Below, piece by piece: positions 22,801 to 37,633 of a stretch of 64,000 nucleotides of DNA. Location of the stretch: positions 868,001 through 932,000 of the forward strand of contig JAVTLE010000010.1 of the NCBI GenBank assembly GCA_033439295.1. The letters are read 5' to 3'. The position numbers were made by a program, and so were the translations under genes. This stretch comes from Deuterostichococcus epilithicus. Taxonomy: Eukaryota > Chlorophyta > Trebouxiophyceae > Prasiolales > Stichococcaceae. Under the pieces are notes generated by a model, which had not been told where the DNA came from, searched no databases, and saw only the letters and a program-made list of their open reading frames with translations. The first letter of the stretch is position 1, and every line of letters begins with the position of its first letter.

Positions 22801-24525
22801 CGTGCTGCCCTGTGCTGGGGGCTTGGCTCGGAGATGTGCACAGCATGAATCGCGACCCTTCTGCGCTACCCCCTGCTCACAGGTGAAGGAGCTGGTGTTT
22901 GGCACGACGCGTGACCGCATGCTGGTGGTGGAGGGCACTCCGCAGTCCAAGGCCGTCACCATATTCGTGCGCGGTGGCAACAAGGTGTGTGGAAAGAGAA
23001 AGCTCCCGCGCGCCGCCAGCCGCCTGCCGCCCCACAATTGCTCGCACTGCTGCCTGCACTGCTGCTTGCCAAGGTCAGCCGCCTGCCGCGAGCCGTCTGT
23101 TGCAAGCTGCCGTAGCAGTCCATTCAAAGAGACGGTCCTTGACAGTTTGCGCCGCTGCAAGGCAGAATGCTTGCAAGGCAGAATGCACAGGCACCTGCAG
23201 TTGACGAGAACGTGCAAAGTTCATGCCTGACGCAAATGGATGTGGAGGAGGCGAAGCGGTCTCGATCCGCGACGTGCGCGGTGCGCCCTGCAATGGTGGG
23301 CAGCAGTGCAGCACGCCCCTGATGCCGTCACGTGCTGTACCTCGCTGCAGATGATCGTGGAGGAGGCGAAGCGGTCGATCCACGATGCGCTGTGCGTGGC
23401 GCGCAATCTGGTGCGTGACAACCGCATCGTCTACGGCGGCGGCTCCGCGGAGATCTCCTGCTCCATCGCCGTCGGCGACGCCGCAGACACCTACCCCGGC
23501 GTGGTGAGAGGTCTTTCGCATTCGTGCATTTGTTGACTACGCCCCGCAGTGCCAAAGCCTGCCCCTGCACTGGCAGAGATTCTCCTCCTGGAGCGCTGTG
23601 GTCGAGCTGCGCCCGACGCCCTTACATCAGCATGACTTGCACGGTGGCGCATTGCACTGGTTCGTTGCAATCAAATAAAGTATGGAATATGTGCCAGCTC
23701 TGGCGTCGCTTTTCCATCTTTGCCTCGAATGGCCTTGTCATTGACGTCCCACAGGAGCAGTACGCGATGCGGGCATTCTCGGATGCGCTGGAGGCTATTC
23801 CCCTGGCGCTGGCGGAGAACAGCGGCTTGGCGCCCATCGAGAGCCTGACAGAGGTTAAGGCCCTTCAGGCGAGCACTTCCCTAAACCCTGAGCCACATCT
23901 CTCAGCTCCCACGAGACCCCAATGACATTGTTGTACCCGGCATTCTGGTCTAGCTTCATGTGTGCATTCAAGCCCGTCGACAGTTGGCTGCTTCCTGTCC
24001 ACATGCTGTTCCCCTTCCCACCCTTCTGCATGCCTTGTTGCCTCCGATGAACTGTTTGTGGGTTTTCTCTCATGGACTGGCTCATGCTGAGTCGCAAATA
24101 CCGCCGGCTGCCAAAACGGCTTGCAGTGTGCCGGCTGGCTTCATCTGGGTGCTGCTGCGTGCAGATCAAGGAAGGGCGGCACCACCTGGGCATCGACTGC
24201 AACCAGGTGGGGACGACGGACATGAAGCAGCAGGGCGTCTTTGAGACGCTGCAGGGCAAGAAGCAGCAGCTGCTGCTGGCCACGCAGGTGCGCTTCTGCA
24301 CCTTTTCGGATAGCCTTCTCATGGACAATTTACCGTTGGCCTGATCTGGATGGTGAAGTATGCCCGGAGTGCTCGTCGCCAGCTACGCAGATGGGCATCG
24401 CCTCGCACCTGCATCCCTGCTACTGCAGTGGCAGCGACACTTGGGTGCCGAGGATGCTGTGGCGTTTGCAGGTCTGCAAGATGATTCTGAAGATTGACGA
24501 TGTGATCAGCCCCTCGTCGTTCTGA
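19874..24525 (+). CDS. CCT5: chaperonin TCP-1/CCT subunit epsilon
   Basis: Epsilon subunit of the cytosolic CCT/TRiC ring, which folds actin and tubulin using ATP. ATG 19874 gives [16 protein letters not shown], the epsilon-type N-terminus. Later exons give [19 protein letters not shown] (P-loop-like ATP site), [40 protein letters not shown] (catalytic GDGT), [20 protein letters not shown] (about 20878), [20 protein letters not shown] (about 21365), [20 protein letters not shown] (21719 on), [20 protein letters not shown] (about 22430), [20 protein letters not shown] (about 22885), [20 protein letters not shown] (about 23430), [20 protein letters not shown] (about 23758) and [19 protein letters not shown] (about 24180). 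The last exon is [16 protein letters not shown], with the stop at 24523-24525. It is complete and typical in length once spliced. Two introns carry decayed copies of the following exon start. Confidence 0.95.
21609..21765 (+). repeat. partial exon duplication in CCT5 (first)
   Basis: The exon starting at 21719 ([14 protein letters not shown]) has an upstream intronic copy at 21609-21660 with roughly 80-85% identity by eye, including the block gcgggcggcaagctggagga (exon: one mismatch). The acceptor cacag of the real exon is cacgg in the copy, so the copy has lost its splice site. Confidence 0.8.
23229..23410 (+). repeat. partial exon duplication in CCT5 (second)
   Basis: The exon starting at 23351 ([19 protein letters not shown]) is matched by 23229-23294 in the preceding intron. 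The block gtggaggaggcgaagcggtc is identical, then the match continues with small indels. The acceptor gcag corresponds to gcaa in the copy, so it is not spliceable as an exon. Confidence 0.8.
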
Positions 24526-24828
24526 TGTGCGAGGCCGCACGAGAGACCTGGACATGTACCCAGGTTTTGGGTATCCTGGACGTGCCGAGTGATATACCAA
24601 CTTCAGAGGTTTCTGGCACCCCGATCTGGGACGTGCGTAATGTTCGTTACACAATGGCATCAGCGTGCAACGGCACAGCTGGCCTCGGTTCTGACGGGAT
24701 AAATCATAGTTTTCATCAGAGTGAATCGTTGAAAGGCACCGTGTCCTGAACACATCCGTGTCAGTCGGGGTCGACACAACTCAGTCGGCGGCAGCGGCGT
24801 TGTTCCCCCCACCAGCAGCGGCGCGCTG
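24526..24828. other. intergenic, convergent 3' ends
   Basis: 303 bp between the stops of CCT5 and the biotin ligase. No gene seen. Confidence 0.45.
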
Positions 24829-26874
24829 TCACCGAGACCGTCCTGCTGAAGCCGGCAGCTTCGCCTTGATCAGGCCCTTGAAGAAGTCCAAACTGTTGCC
24901 GTCTGGCGACAACGAATACCGCTCCCCTTCACTGTCCTCCGCTAGGAGGTAGCCGTCGGGTGTCAGGCCTCGAATATGCACCTTCACGTCTTCCTCGCCT
25001 GGCCGCTCACCCTTCAGCGTGACCTGTGCAATAGCGTGAACAGCTCGCGGTGCAGGGGGCGGCACTGATCGCGAGAGAGCCTTGCAGCACGAGGAACATG
25101 CAGGGGATGTGCACCCTGGCGGCGCAGCAATGCATCTGCGCATGAGCTGCTGTACATGGTTAGCATTAACGTCTGGATGGACAGTACTGACCTCCTGGCC
25201 GCTGTGCAGCCAGTTGGCTGTGTACGCAGCCTCGAGGGGCCCGAAGCCCTCCGTCCTGAGCGTCTGCACATGCTGCTCGAGCAGCGACAGGATGGCCGCG
25301 AGCAGCGCCTGCGCACATCAGGGCAACTACGCACGTCCTTCACTGCCTTCGTGTGTACTGCACACAGGCATGAGTCACAACCTGTGCAGCACCAATGCGC
25401 TCGGGATACTGCCAGTGGCTTGGAGGTACACAACTGCCCCACTTCGCATGCCGGCCCGCAACACGTGCCTCTGGGCTGATGGTCAGGCTGCTGTCCTGGT
25501 CGCCGGTGCGCCGCTGGTGCTCCTCCCGCAGCAGCGCGTCGACGCAGGTGCTGGGCTCCTCGTTGCCCACGTTCAGCCCCACGCCAATGACCACCTGACG
25601 GATCTCGAACACCACATAGTCAGCCTCCGACAGGACGCAGCTGTAAGGCTTGTTGACAAGCCCTGCGACGTGAGCTTCTCGTCAGCTGCTGTGCCGCAGC
25701 ATTTCCACCAGGGACTGTTGAGTCCAGCTGTGGGCTGACCACATTATCAGATCATCATCCCATAACAAAACACCTGGAACCGCCGGTCTCGGTACACAGT
25801 CTGGCACAGGATGCCGCCCAGCTTGTGGGCGCCGCTGTACAGGTCGTTGGGCCACTTGATGCGCACATCCAGCGGCTGTCCTTCACCGCCCAGCAGCTTG
25901 CCTGCAGTGGTTTAGGCTGACATTCAGGCCGTGAGTGCGGGCCAGAAGGGCAGTGCACTTCGTGATCCGAGGATTGCGAAGGGCAAGAGGCAGCCAGGAT
26001 TGAACTTGCCTGCCTCTGCCTGGATGGCCTGCAGGATTGCCAGCGAGGCCACATACTGGATGAATGGCAGTCGTGTACCTGCACTGGTGAAATCGGTGAG
26101 GGTCAGGATGATGTCTGGCTTTTAAGGCGACATTCTCGCAAATCAGGCAGGGTACCATGCACTCAGGTCTTGTACCAAGGGATGTGTGGGCCAACAGCAC
26201 GCGGACCTGCGATCTCCAGCCGCGTAAGCAATGAGAACATGAGGCAACCGGGGGGTGACGTCCATATGTTGCCGCCTCTGCCTGGCACGCAGGTAGCCAG
26301 TGTTCAGATGCCACATTCCTGTTGAGAAAGACCGCGAACAGAAAGTGAGAAGACGGCATGACACGATGCAATCTGCCGGCGGCGTATCACGCACAGCCGG
26401 CAGGCTACGCACCTTTGCCCTGATATTGCGTGTCCGCAATGCACACAGTGCCGCTGGGAAACAGACGCGCATTGTTCTGCAGCAGCGTCTGCGTGGACGG
26501 CAGGGCCGCCGCACTGAGCAGCGACCTGCCAAACTCTGTGGCGCTCAGCTGCTGCTGGCATGCTGCCGCATCGAAGCGTGGCATCAACTGCAGCTTTTCT
26601 GGCAGGAAGTACGGCACCGCAATTGCGCCGCCGTCCAGCGCAATCTTGCCCTGCATGGATTGCCATTCGCACCGGCATGATGCAGCATGATGCGTGTCTG
26701 CTCCATTCCCTTGGGATCATGAGGCAACTATGTATGGCCGCGTCGTCTGGTCAGCGCTGCTGGGATTCTGCCGCTACCGTCCGATCTCACCTCAGCGATG
26801 CGTTGCTGCAGCTCTCCAGAATCTTCCGTTGTTGCTGTGGTGATCAGTACCTCAGGCCTATCAGGTCCGGACAT
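24829..26874 (-). CDS. biotin-protein ligase (holocarboxylase synthetase)
   Basis: Attaches biotin to carboxylases (acetyl-CoA carboxylase and others) via biotinyl-AMP. ATG 26874 starts MSGPDRPEVLITTATTEDSG. The next exon has GKIALDGGAIAVPYFLPEKL and ends FPSGTVCIADTQYQGKG. Then come GRGGNIWTSPPGCLMFSLLT (about 26280, the GRGxxxW biotinyl-AMP loop), YVASLAILQAIQAEAG (about 26050), IKWPNDLYSGAHKLGGILCQ (about 25850, KWPND with the catalytic Lys), VVIGVGLNVGNEEPSTCVDA (about 25590) and TEGFGPLEAAYTANWLHSGQ (about 25250). The C-terminal SH3-like domain reads VKVHIRGLTPDGYLLAEDS. The stop is at 24829-24831. There is no DNA-binding domain, as in plants. The frame is open upstream of the chosen ATG, so a longer N-terminus (organelle targeting) is possible. 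Confidence 0.9.
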
Positions 26875-27489
26875 GGCTTCTACTAGAAAGCGCGTGCGGG
26901 GCGGTTTGCGTCTGTGCCTGGTTGTATGGTTCACACGGGCGCGGTTGGAGGAGCCAAGCGCTTGTAGAGCTAGACGCCTACCGGTACCAAAGTGCCCAGG
27001 CAGGCTTGTCTGCGGCTGCAATGCTATCATGCAGGTCTGCACCTCCAGCTTCGCATCTGCACCTTCCAGCTCGAATGAGGTTCGAAAGCGAGGCTTGATG
27101 CGGCCTTCGCACTGTCGATCGCTGTGACGGCTGTGCTGGAGAGCTTCTGAGCCGGGTATGCGGACACACACAGCACTTTTGCCGCATATTGCAACTGCTA
27201 CAGCTGCTGTCATGAATCACGTGTTGCGGTGGCAAAATATCCTATAGTGAGATCGGGAGATTCAGGTCTGTCATACTGCGATACACGATCCCGGTGTCAC
27301 ATCTGGACTCGTAAATTGTGCCTCGTCTTCCGCAAGGGACTTTCTACTGACCTGCCACCATCCAGTCCTGCGATATCGCCGTACTGCGTGCATTGACGAG
27401 CTCGCGGTGTAAGATCCTTGGCACCACCTCCGCGCTGCCGCCTTGGCAGCAGAAGGAGCAGCAGCTCCTTGCGGCAGCAATCCTTCAGG
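26875..27489. promoter_or_regulatory. divergent region, biotin ligase / EamA transporter
   Basis: About 615 bp between two oppositely oriented starts. The left part could include an N-terminal extension of the ligase. No other gene seen. Confidence 0.4.
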
Positions 27490-30329
27490 ATGCTCCGCAG
27501 GTCGTTGGAGCTCCGACAAAGTGTGGACCGGCCAGAGGCAGCTGGCGGCTTGCACCATCACACACCGAGCAGGTGTCGCAGCCGTCAGAGACACGTCGTG
27601 CAGGCACGCAGGCGGACGAGCCCCACTCGGCTGCCTCTGCCTTCGAATGAAGTCGGCTTCGACTCCGACCCGGAGGGCTTCATTTCCCAGGTGGGTTACC
27701 TGCGAGCCAGTATTGCAGTGCAACTGCTGTCTCATGTCTGGCGATGCGCTGCTGCAACCATGCACTATTCGTCTTGAAGGGGTGAACATCCGAGAATCAT
27801 GATGCACAGCATTGACTCTGCATGGCGCCCGTGCGGCACCAGCATAGCGGCCTCCCCACAGCCGACCGCAGGAGGTGCAGCATTTTGGAGACTCCTCGTC
27901 GACATGCACATTCACCCAGCGTTACCCGCTTGTAGAGCCCATGAAGCACTCCTGTGGCTGCCCAGGAATGGCTGGACGCGCCGGCAGCAGGGCCGAGCCC
28001 CGAGAATGCTGCCGCACTCAATGCGCGGGCACCTGGCTCGTCCATCTGGGCGGACCGCAGCGGCAGCCTGGACGGCGGCGACTGGGCGGGGTTCGGCACC
28101 GCAGACTTTGGCAACGCAGCAGACAGCAGTTTGACCGACGATGCCGCGGCAGCCGGCAGCTCTGTTGATGCCTCGTTGGCGGACGGGAGCCTTCTCAGCA
28201 GCTCGCTTGCCGACAGTTGGCAGGGCAGCCTCGACCCAGCAGACAAGCAGGCTGCGGCCGGCGCGCAGCTGGCGTCGCAGGAGCTGGAGGCCCGTGGCGC
28301 CCTGCGGTCGCTGCTGACGCGGCTGACGCCCTCGTGGCTGACGCCGCGGCAGAGGGGTTTAGGCCTGCTGTGGCTGCTGGTAGCCCTGGTCGCGACCAAC
28401 TGGGTGAGTAAACGGATGAGATCAGCTGACCACATGTTACATACAAGCCTTTGATGAACAGTACTACTACTCTATGTTGATACTGATAATTTGTGCCAAG
28501 TCTGCCGCCGTCCTTGCCCGCAGGTCCTGGTGAAGGACAGTGGCGGCCTGGAGCCGCTGACATTCAGCTTCTTGCGCTTCGCATGCGCCGCCGCTGCGTT
28601 TTCACCTTTCCTGCCCGAGGCCTTGAAGGACACGACAGGGACGCTGCTGCCCGCCGGTCTTGAGCTGGGCCTCTGGACTAGCGCTGGGTACCTCACTCAG
28701 GCAAGCGCCGTCAACTGATGCAGCCATGGAATGTGCACAGCTGCAGTGGAATGTGCACAGCTGCAAGCGTCTGATGGGTTGCAGTTCGCTCGTTTCAACT
28801 GCACTTCTCACTGCTGAAACGGCTGCTGCACTGGCTGGGCATTGCAAGCCGAGGGTGGCCAAGGTGTCGTGTGAGGTGCGAGGTGTGACCCTGCTGCACA
28901 GGCAATCGGGCTCAGCTCGACAGACGCCTCCCGGGCGTCATTCATCAGCACCTTCACGGTGACCTGCCCATACTTGTTCTGTGCCTTGCTCGTGCGTTTG
29001 ATTGCTACTTCACGGAGCCTCGTACACGGAGTATATGTACTTTGAAGTCAAGGCAAGCAGGGAGCGGTGCCGAACCCAGTCAAGGCGGCCCACAGGTGCT
29101 GGCGGTACCCTTCTTGGCGGGCAGCCGCCTGGGCGATCAGCGGGAGATCAAGCCGGTCACCTGGCTCTGCTCCTTTGGCGCCATCGTTGGCGTCGCACTG
29201 CTCGAGCAGGGCGGCAGCTCCCCGCCCGGCATCGGCGATGTGTGGTCCCTGCTGTCCGCCATCTTCTTTGGCGTCCAGGTGGGGACAGTTCAGATCGTCT
29301 GTGCGCCTGCATCTGAGCCCTCCTATTTAAGTTTTGGAAGTGCCGCCTCGGATAGACAGATCCGGACTGGTGCCAAGCCATTCCCTATGCGCGTCCTTCT
29401 GAAGGCAGAATGGTGGCCTGTGGCCGACGCCTCTGCAGGCTCACTAATGGCATACTTGCTCATGAACAATGCCTGCTCGTGCAGATCTACCGTACGGAGA
29501 AGCTGTCCCGCAAGCTGCCGCCCCAGAGCACCTTCAAGCTGATGAGCATCAGCCTGGCGACAGTGGCGCTGGTGGCTTTTGCGTCTGTAGTGCTAGCGCA
29601 CCCCACACAGGTCGGTGGTGCATCCCTTGGGTCCACGAAATGGGAGCATACGCTCAAAAACAACCAGCTCATGGTGACACCTTCAATTCCACGCTGATGG
29701 CAATGCTGTTTTCGACCGCCGCAGGCACTGAACCTGCTCACAGATCCCGCCAGCGCCCTGTCCGCCATCCATGGCCGCAATGTGCCCTGGCAGTCCATTC
29801 TGTGGACGGGGCTGGCCTCTACAGACTTGGCATTGCTGATCGAGGTCCGTTTAAATGTGACCTTCCTGCTATTGCCAACCTTGTTCCAAAGCGGCGCCAT
29901 GCATTGACCGTGCACGAGTGAGCCCTCTGCTCGAAGACCGAGATGCACGACTTCATCGCAGTATGTGCCTCATTTCATTTGGTGCTTGCCATGCAGCTGA
30001 CGGCGCTCAACACCGTGTCAAGCATTGATGCGTCTCTCATATATTGCGCCGAGCCGGTGTTCGGCGCTGGTCTCGCATTTCTGGTGCTCGGGGAGAGGTG
30101 GGCCACCACCTTTGTGTTGAAACGCATTCCAGCGTCAAAGTGCACCATCATGAACCCCGCACGCCATCGCCAGTGCAGTCATCCGGGGCATGCTGGGGTG
30201 CCGCTCTTGATGACTGTCATCCGATGCTGCAGGTGGGGACCGACGGGATGGGTTGGCGCTGGTTTGATTGTGGCCTCCAGTCTCGCAGCACAGATAGCAG
30301 GTAGCGGCGACGAACCCAGTCAGGCATAG
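27490..30329 (+). CDS. EamA/DMT-type transporter, probably plastid-targeted
   Basis: Drug/metabolite transporter with two EamA repeats. The substrate is unknown. The first exon (ATG 27490, ends at donor 27690) is rich in Arg, Ser and His with few acids, like a transit peptide, and ends EVGFDSDPEGFISQ. The second starts EWLDAPAAGPSPENAAALNA and carries a low-complexity acidic linker, then the first membrane helix LGLLWLLVALVATNW (about 28360). Further exons give LEPLTFSFLRFACAAAAFSP (about 28550), GLWTSAGYLTQ joined to AIGLSSTDASRASFISTFT (about 28900), TWLCSFGAIVGVALLEQGGS (about 29160), LMSISLATVALVAFASVVLA (about 29540), NTVSSIDASLIYCAEPVFGA (about 30010) and GWVGAGLIVASSLAAQIAGS (about 30248), with the stop at 30327-30329. 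About ten helices are expected. The Q-A-x-G-L-x-x-T-x-A-S-R-A-x-F-I motif is typical of EamA proteins. Confidence 0.85.
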
Positions 30330-30793
30330 GCGTGCCTTGCCATTGAGGGGCCGGCACCTCGAGACGCCGCGAGATCCACGTGCTAGGCACTAGGTGATCA
30401 ATATTGAGCACCAAACTGAGGATAGCCGCTGTGACGAGCCCTCTTTCAGCCTCGGAGGTGCTTTCTGATTAGGATAGCGATCACAGCACGACAACATCTC
30501 GAGCGGCAGAACGCATGCAGGTACTGGACCGAGCTGACATTTTCGTCTCAGCATAGGAACGCGCTGCTGGGCCAGCAGTGCTGGCTGCCCTGGTTGAATG
30601 CCAAATCCCTGGCAGCTACCTAAACACATACTGCATCAAGAGAAGTCTCTTGATCCCTTGGCGGGAGTCCAGCTTGACGATGCATTATGCGCAATTTTGA
30701 AAGGTTGTAAAGGCGTCGCCCAATAATTTATCGATAAATCATTAGAAACCATGCGTCAAAACCCTTCAAACTGCTGCTCGAGCCCCTGTCGGG
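30330..30793. other. intergenic, convergent 3' ends
   Basis: About 460 bp, AT-richer than its surroundings near 30640-30770. No gene seen; 3' UTRs of the transporter and LEU1. Confidence 0.4.
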
Positions 30794-33633
<2,840 letters not shown>

Positions 33634-34186
33634 GGCGTGTTCTGACGTCTAACACTTGACGGGACAAAGTTGTATTGGGACAAAATGCTATGTCTGTTGC
33701 GCGGTCAGCTAGCTAATCGCTTGATCCGCGCCGTCACTGCATCCAACTTCCATGTAAGTGCTTCCACTGGCAACAACAGGCCTCACGCAGCTGGGCTCAG
33801 GTAGGATGCTTTTGATGGGTTCATTACGAATGGTATGCTATCTGGAACACGCCACTACACTCGGGCATTGTGAGCTGCTTCCAAGTGCACTACTCAGATC
33901 AGCACAGACAAAACTCTGTGCGGCGCCACAGTGTCAAAGACTGATACAAGGAATGAAAGCAAGGCGACAATATACCCAGACCGGGATGTACAGTGATCCG
34001 GATCAGCAACCTCCGTGGCTCATGGATCGCACAGGAAGCCGACAGGGGCAGCCCGCGGCTTAATATTAGCAATACCTAATATCTCCTATTTCGACGCGCC
34101 CATCCCAGCCTCCGCGCGCCTCTCGTAGGCCTAAGAGCGGATCGAGGGCGGCGCACGCATGAGGCGAGGCGGTCACGTCACGGCAG
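33634..34186. other. intergenic, LEU1 promoter side
   Basis: About 550 bp between the LEU1 start and the stop of the carotenoid oxygenase, both on the minus strand. There is an AT-rich patch at about 34060-34095. No gene seen. Confidence 0.4.
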
Positions 34187-37100
34187 TCACGCGGCCAGGT
34201 ATGAGCCGTGGAAGCTGTAGGTCAGATTGAACGGGAGGAGCGCGCGGCCGACCTCCCGGAAGCTGGAAGCATCGAGCGCCAGCAGGAAGGTGCGGCCATC
34301 GCCGCCGGCGCACACTGACAGGACCAGCCCGTCGTCCTCGGCGGCCGAGCCGTCGCGCACGCGCGGCACCATGACTGGCTCTGCGCAGGGACCATGTGGA
34401 TGCTGAGTTGAGCAACGGCATGGACCAGAGGCACTCCAGATGCTGGGAGGGCACACGCGACAACACCGCTGGCTCTGAATTATTTGACACTCCAGTAGTA
34501 GCAGCGACACCTGCAGGAGAGGCTGTGCAGCTGAAACGTCACACCTGTGGGCAGGGCGCCAGGCTCATGCCACACGGTCGTCTCGCCGGTCTGCACATCA
34601 AACTTGGAAAGCGCGTTCTCAAAGGTGCACGGCCCCACCGCTGAGACGCTGTAGCCATACCTGCATGGTACCAGCCGAAAGTGCGGGTCAAAACGCACAG
34701 CTGACCGCTGCCAGCCATGGCTCAGATGTATGGCACAGCCGGCGCTGGGCACTGCCGACATTCCTGGGCAATGGGAACCACTGGGCGTGGGCAGCCTGCA
34801 GTCCCTGCAGGCTGCGCCCCCGAGCAGGGCGCCCACTGGGCACTGCCGGGACACTCCTGGGGCATGATAGCAGCTGCCCCAGGGGTGTCTACGGCGGGCA
34901 GCCTGCATCACCTGTAGGGGCGGCCCTTATGCAGGGGGCTGACGCGCGGCAGCTCCGCCTGCACATAGGCGCCGTTGTCCTTCATCAGGTCCTCCAGGGT
35001 GGCCGGCCGCTCCTCGTGCTCCAGGTCGATGGTCATGCGCCTGCACACAGGGGGTGGGCAAGGCATGTCTGCTGGAGCTGGCACGATGCTGGGGGGATAT
35101 GGCAGGTGTGCATTGCTCCCAGCTTGTCCTTCCCGATGCGGATTGCTGTGGAACTGGTATCCAGCCACGCTGTCAGCCATCCACTGGCGCATCCCATGCA
35201 AGACCCTGATGGTTCATGCACGCTGCGTGCGCAGGTCTGCATGAGAGGAGCCTGACAATGAAGCGCAGGCGGCACGGCCGCCACCAATCAGCAAGTGCTG
35301 GCCCTTGGCCAACGTACTGCAGCGGCGCAGGGCAGATGGGCTTGGTGCCTTCCCGCATGGTAGCCAGCCGCAGGTTGTTCAGCATGTCCGGATCCTCGTA
35401 AGCGCCAAAGTCTATGTGGATCTGCTTCCCGTCCTCTGCACAGCAGCCCGGCAGCGCATTTAAGGGGGGGTTTGACGGCTGACGCACGCCCAGACGAATC
35501 TCGGAATCCAAGATCAATATGCAGATCACAACGCGGTCTGAGAAGCAAGGGAATACAACGGCCAGGGCGCCAAAATCAGGTGCTGCGCACGCCGCAGGTG
35601 AGCCAACGTGCGGAACCTGACCCGAAGGCGTTCATGCGCTTGTAAGGACCGCACCAAAAGCGTTCATGTAGTGGAAGGTGAAGTACTTTGGCGCCCGGAA
35701 GGACCGCACCCCGCCCTTCCCGCTCAGCGGCACCACGTGCAGAATGGTCTCCTCCTCGGGCTTCCACCGCATGACGACGTAATCTGAGGGCTTGCCGGTG
35801 CTCAGCGCCTGCGGGAAGCAGCGCACCCGGTGGCCGTCAGCGACGCAGGCAGCTGCCACTGACAGCCCACGTGGCTGGTGTGATCCGCTGCCGTGCAACC
35901 CCACGGCAGCCGCTGCCGCGCCCTGATGAGTCATAGGTGTTGCATCAGGAGCCTGCAATGGTGTGGGCACACCTTGAGGTCGAAGTAGCAGGGCGTCTCC
36001 GGCAGGATCATGTAGTTTTCGGTGTACGGAAAGTCATGGACCCACGCCGGGATGGTGCCGTCGCGGAGCGGAATTTCCGCCAGGACGTCGCGCTGCGTGC
36101 TGCCAGGCTGTGTGCGGTACACAGTGTACTTCCCCCCGATCTGCACGAATTGACACTCTCAAACGGAGGCCTTCTCTTCAAAACTGAAGCGCTGCCTGTG
36201 GAGCACCGCACACGAGTCGAGGTCACATGAAAACGAGTGTGCTCCAGAGCTGAAGTGCTGTCTGCAGAAACGTGCAGCAGCGTGCCGCCTTGACAATTGC
36301 GGCAGTAGGGTCGGACAACCCATGCTGCACAACAAGCCCGGCTCAGCAGCAACAGCAGTCGCAGCAGCAGGAACGCTTCAAGTCCAGCGAGGCAGACTCA
36401 CGTCTGAGGTGAAGTTCACGATGCTGCCATCCGGCAGAACCGCTGGGTGCGCCGTTGTGAGAATGCCCTTGACCTTATCCTTCCAGACGATCTGCCGCTG
36501 TGTCTCCAGATCTGACAGCCGCACCTGCAGTGCACTTCCGTCCGTCACGCATGACCTGCTTTGTGATATGGTCTCTCCCATGTGGCGAACTCTCGGGTTG
36601 CAGCACTGTGCATGAGTGGGCCGGAGCAGCAGCCACAACTGGGCTGATGCAAGCATGCAGCAGCAGTGAAGTACCTCGTAGGTGCCCGCAACTGCCTCTG
36701 TCATGGAAATGGCCGTCTTGCCGTCGGGCAGCGGCAGCACCGATACGTTTGAGTTGTCAGTGAAGCCTGCAGTCAGTCGCACGTTTTGCATAAAGTTTAG
36801 ACAGGGGCGCATCAACCACCTGGCAGTGTTGAGCACAGGTACAGAACAGCCCGCGAACAGACATCGCCAGCACCTTGGCCAATGCCACTGAAATGTTTAA
36901 CGGTGTTCCAAATCGTCTTCAGTGGGGACACCGGCGTGCCGAACTCTGAAAAAGCCATCTTGCCAGACTTGCGGAAGGCCTTCCAGCTGTTGCTCTCCAC
37001 ACACCGATTCGACACCCACACCCGGCCATTCTCAAACCGATATTTGCTCAGCATTCCGTACCCATCGAAAAGATGCTGCGAGTCAGAATGGACTGTTGAG

Positions 37101-37633
37101 ATTGGAGGCAAACTTCGAACTGTGGTTTGGATCAACGGGGGCACAGGCGGCAGTGCACCATGGTCATCAGCTAATTTCCAACCAACCAGGACTCACCCGC
37201 ATGCCTTTGAAGCTTCCCGGGCCATTGCGCAGCAATGTGCCGTGCAGCCATGCCGGAAACTCGCCATACACGGTAGCCTCCGCCTCCTCGATCTGCAAGG
37301 CGCACATAGATGCTTATGCACAGCAGCTTGCGGGCATGGTATGCGCCAGCCCTGAAAGCTGAAATATGACGCATGAGTGCATACGTTGTGCGAGCTCACG
37401 TGCTGCTCGCAGGCGTCGTCGCTGAGCATGCTGTTGATCGCAGCCTCTGACGGCGCATTGCCGTATTTCTCTGCGAGGGCGTCACGCGACGCGACGCCGT
37501 TCGTCTGCCGCACCTGCAACTATGACATGCTCGCGGTTGACAGTGATGGGACACGCATGACCTGGGATGTACACGTTATTGCAAGAATGCAGAGCATCAT
37601 GAGCACCTCGGCGCGCTCCTTGGTCGACGGCAT
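34187..37633 (-). CDS. carotenoid cleavage oxygenase (RPE65/CCD family)
   Basis: Non-heme iron dioxygenase that cleaves carotenoid or apocarotenoid double bonds. ATG 37633 gives MPSTKERAE, then VRQTNGVASRDALAEKYGNA, IEEAEATVYGEFPAWLHGTL followed by LRNGPGSFKGM (the conserved RNGPG), and FDGYGMLSKYRFENGRVWVS (about 37070). Exons carrying the four iron-ligand His regions are visible: GILTTAHPAVLPDG (about 36460), PAWVHDFPYTENYMILPETP (about 36030), KYFTFHYMNAFG (about 35680) and NLTYSFHGSYLAA at the C-terminus. Others include GKQIHIDFGAYEDPDMLNNL (about 35420) and YGYSVSAVGPCTFENALSKF (about 34650). The stop TGA is at 34187-34189. There is no clear transit peptide. Substrate specificity cannot be predicted. 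The exon end at 35647-35672 has a short imperfect copy just downstream. Confidence 0.9.
35613..35672 (-). repeat. short exon-end duplication in the carotenoid oxygenase
   Basis: The exon end around 35650-35670 (minus strand YMNAFG) is followed about 30 bp later by a similar segment at 35615-35637 (RMNAFGS). About 22 bp are alike with several mismatches, so this could be chance. Confidence 0.35.

Noticed and set aside
28726-28770. Direct repeat ggaatgtgcacagctgca in an EamA intron
   Set aside because: A two-copy 18 bp repeat in an intron with no link to an exon edge. It is probably simple slippage or local duplication with no functional sign.
34740-34920. Repeated cactgggc and gcagcctgca blocks in a carotenoid oxygenase intron
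   Set aside because: Short, irregularly spaced similarities in GC-rich intron sequence. They do not match an adjacent exon.
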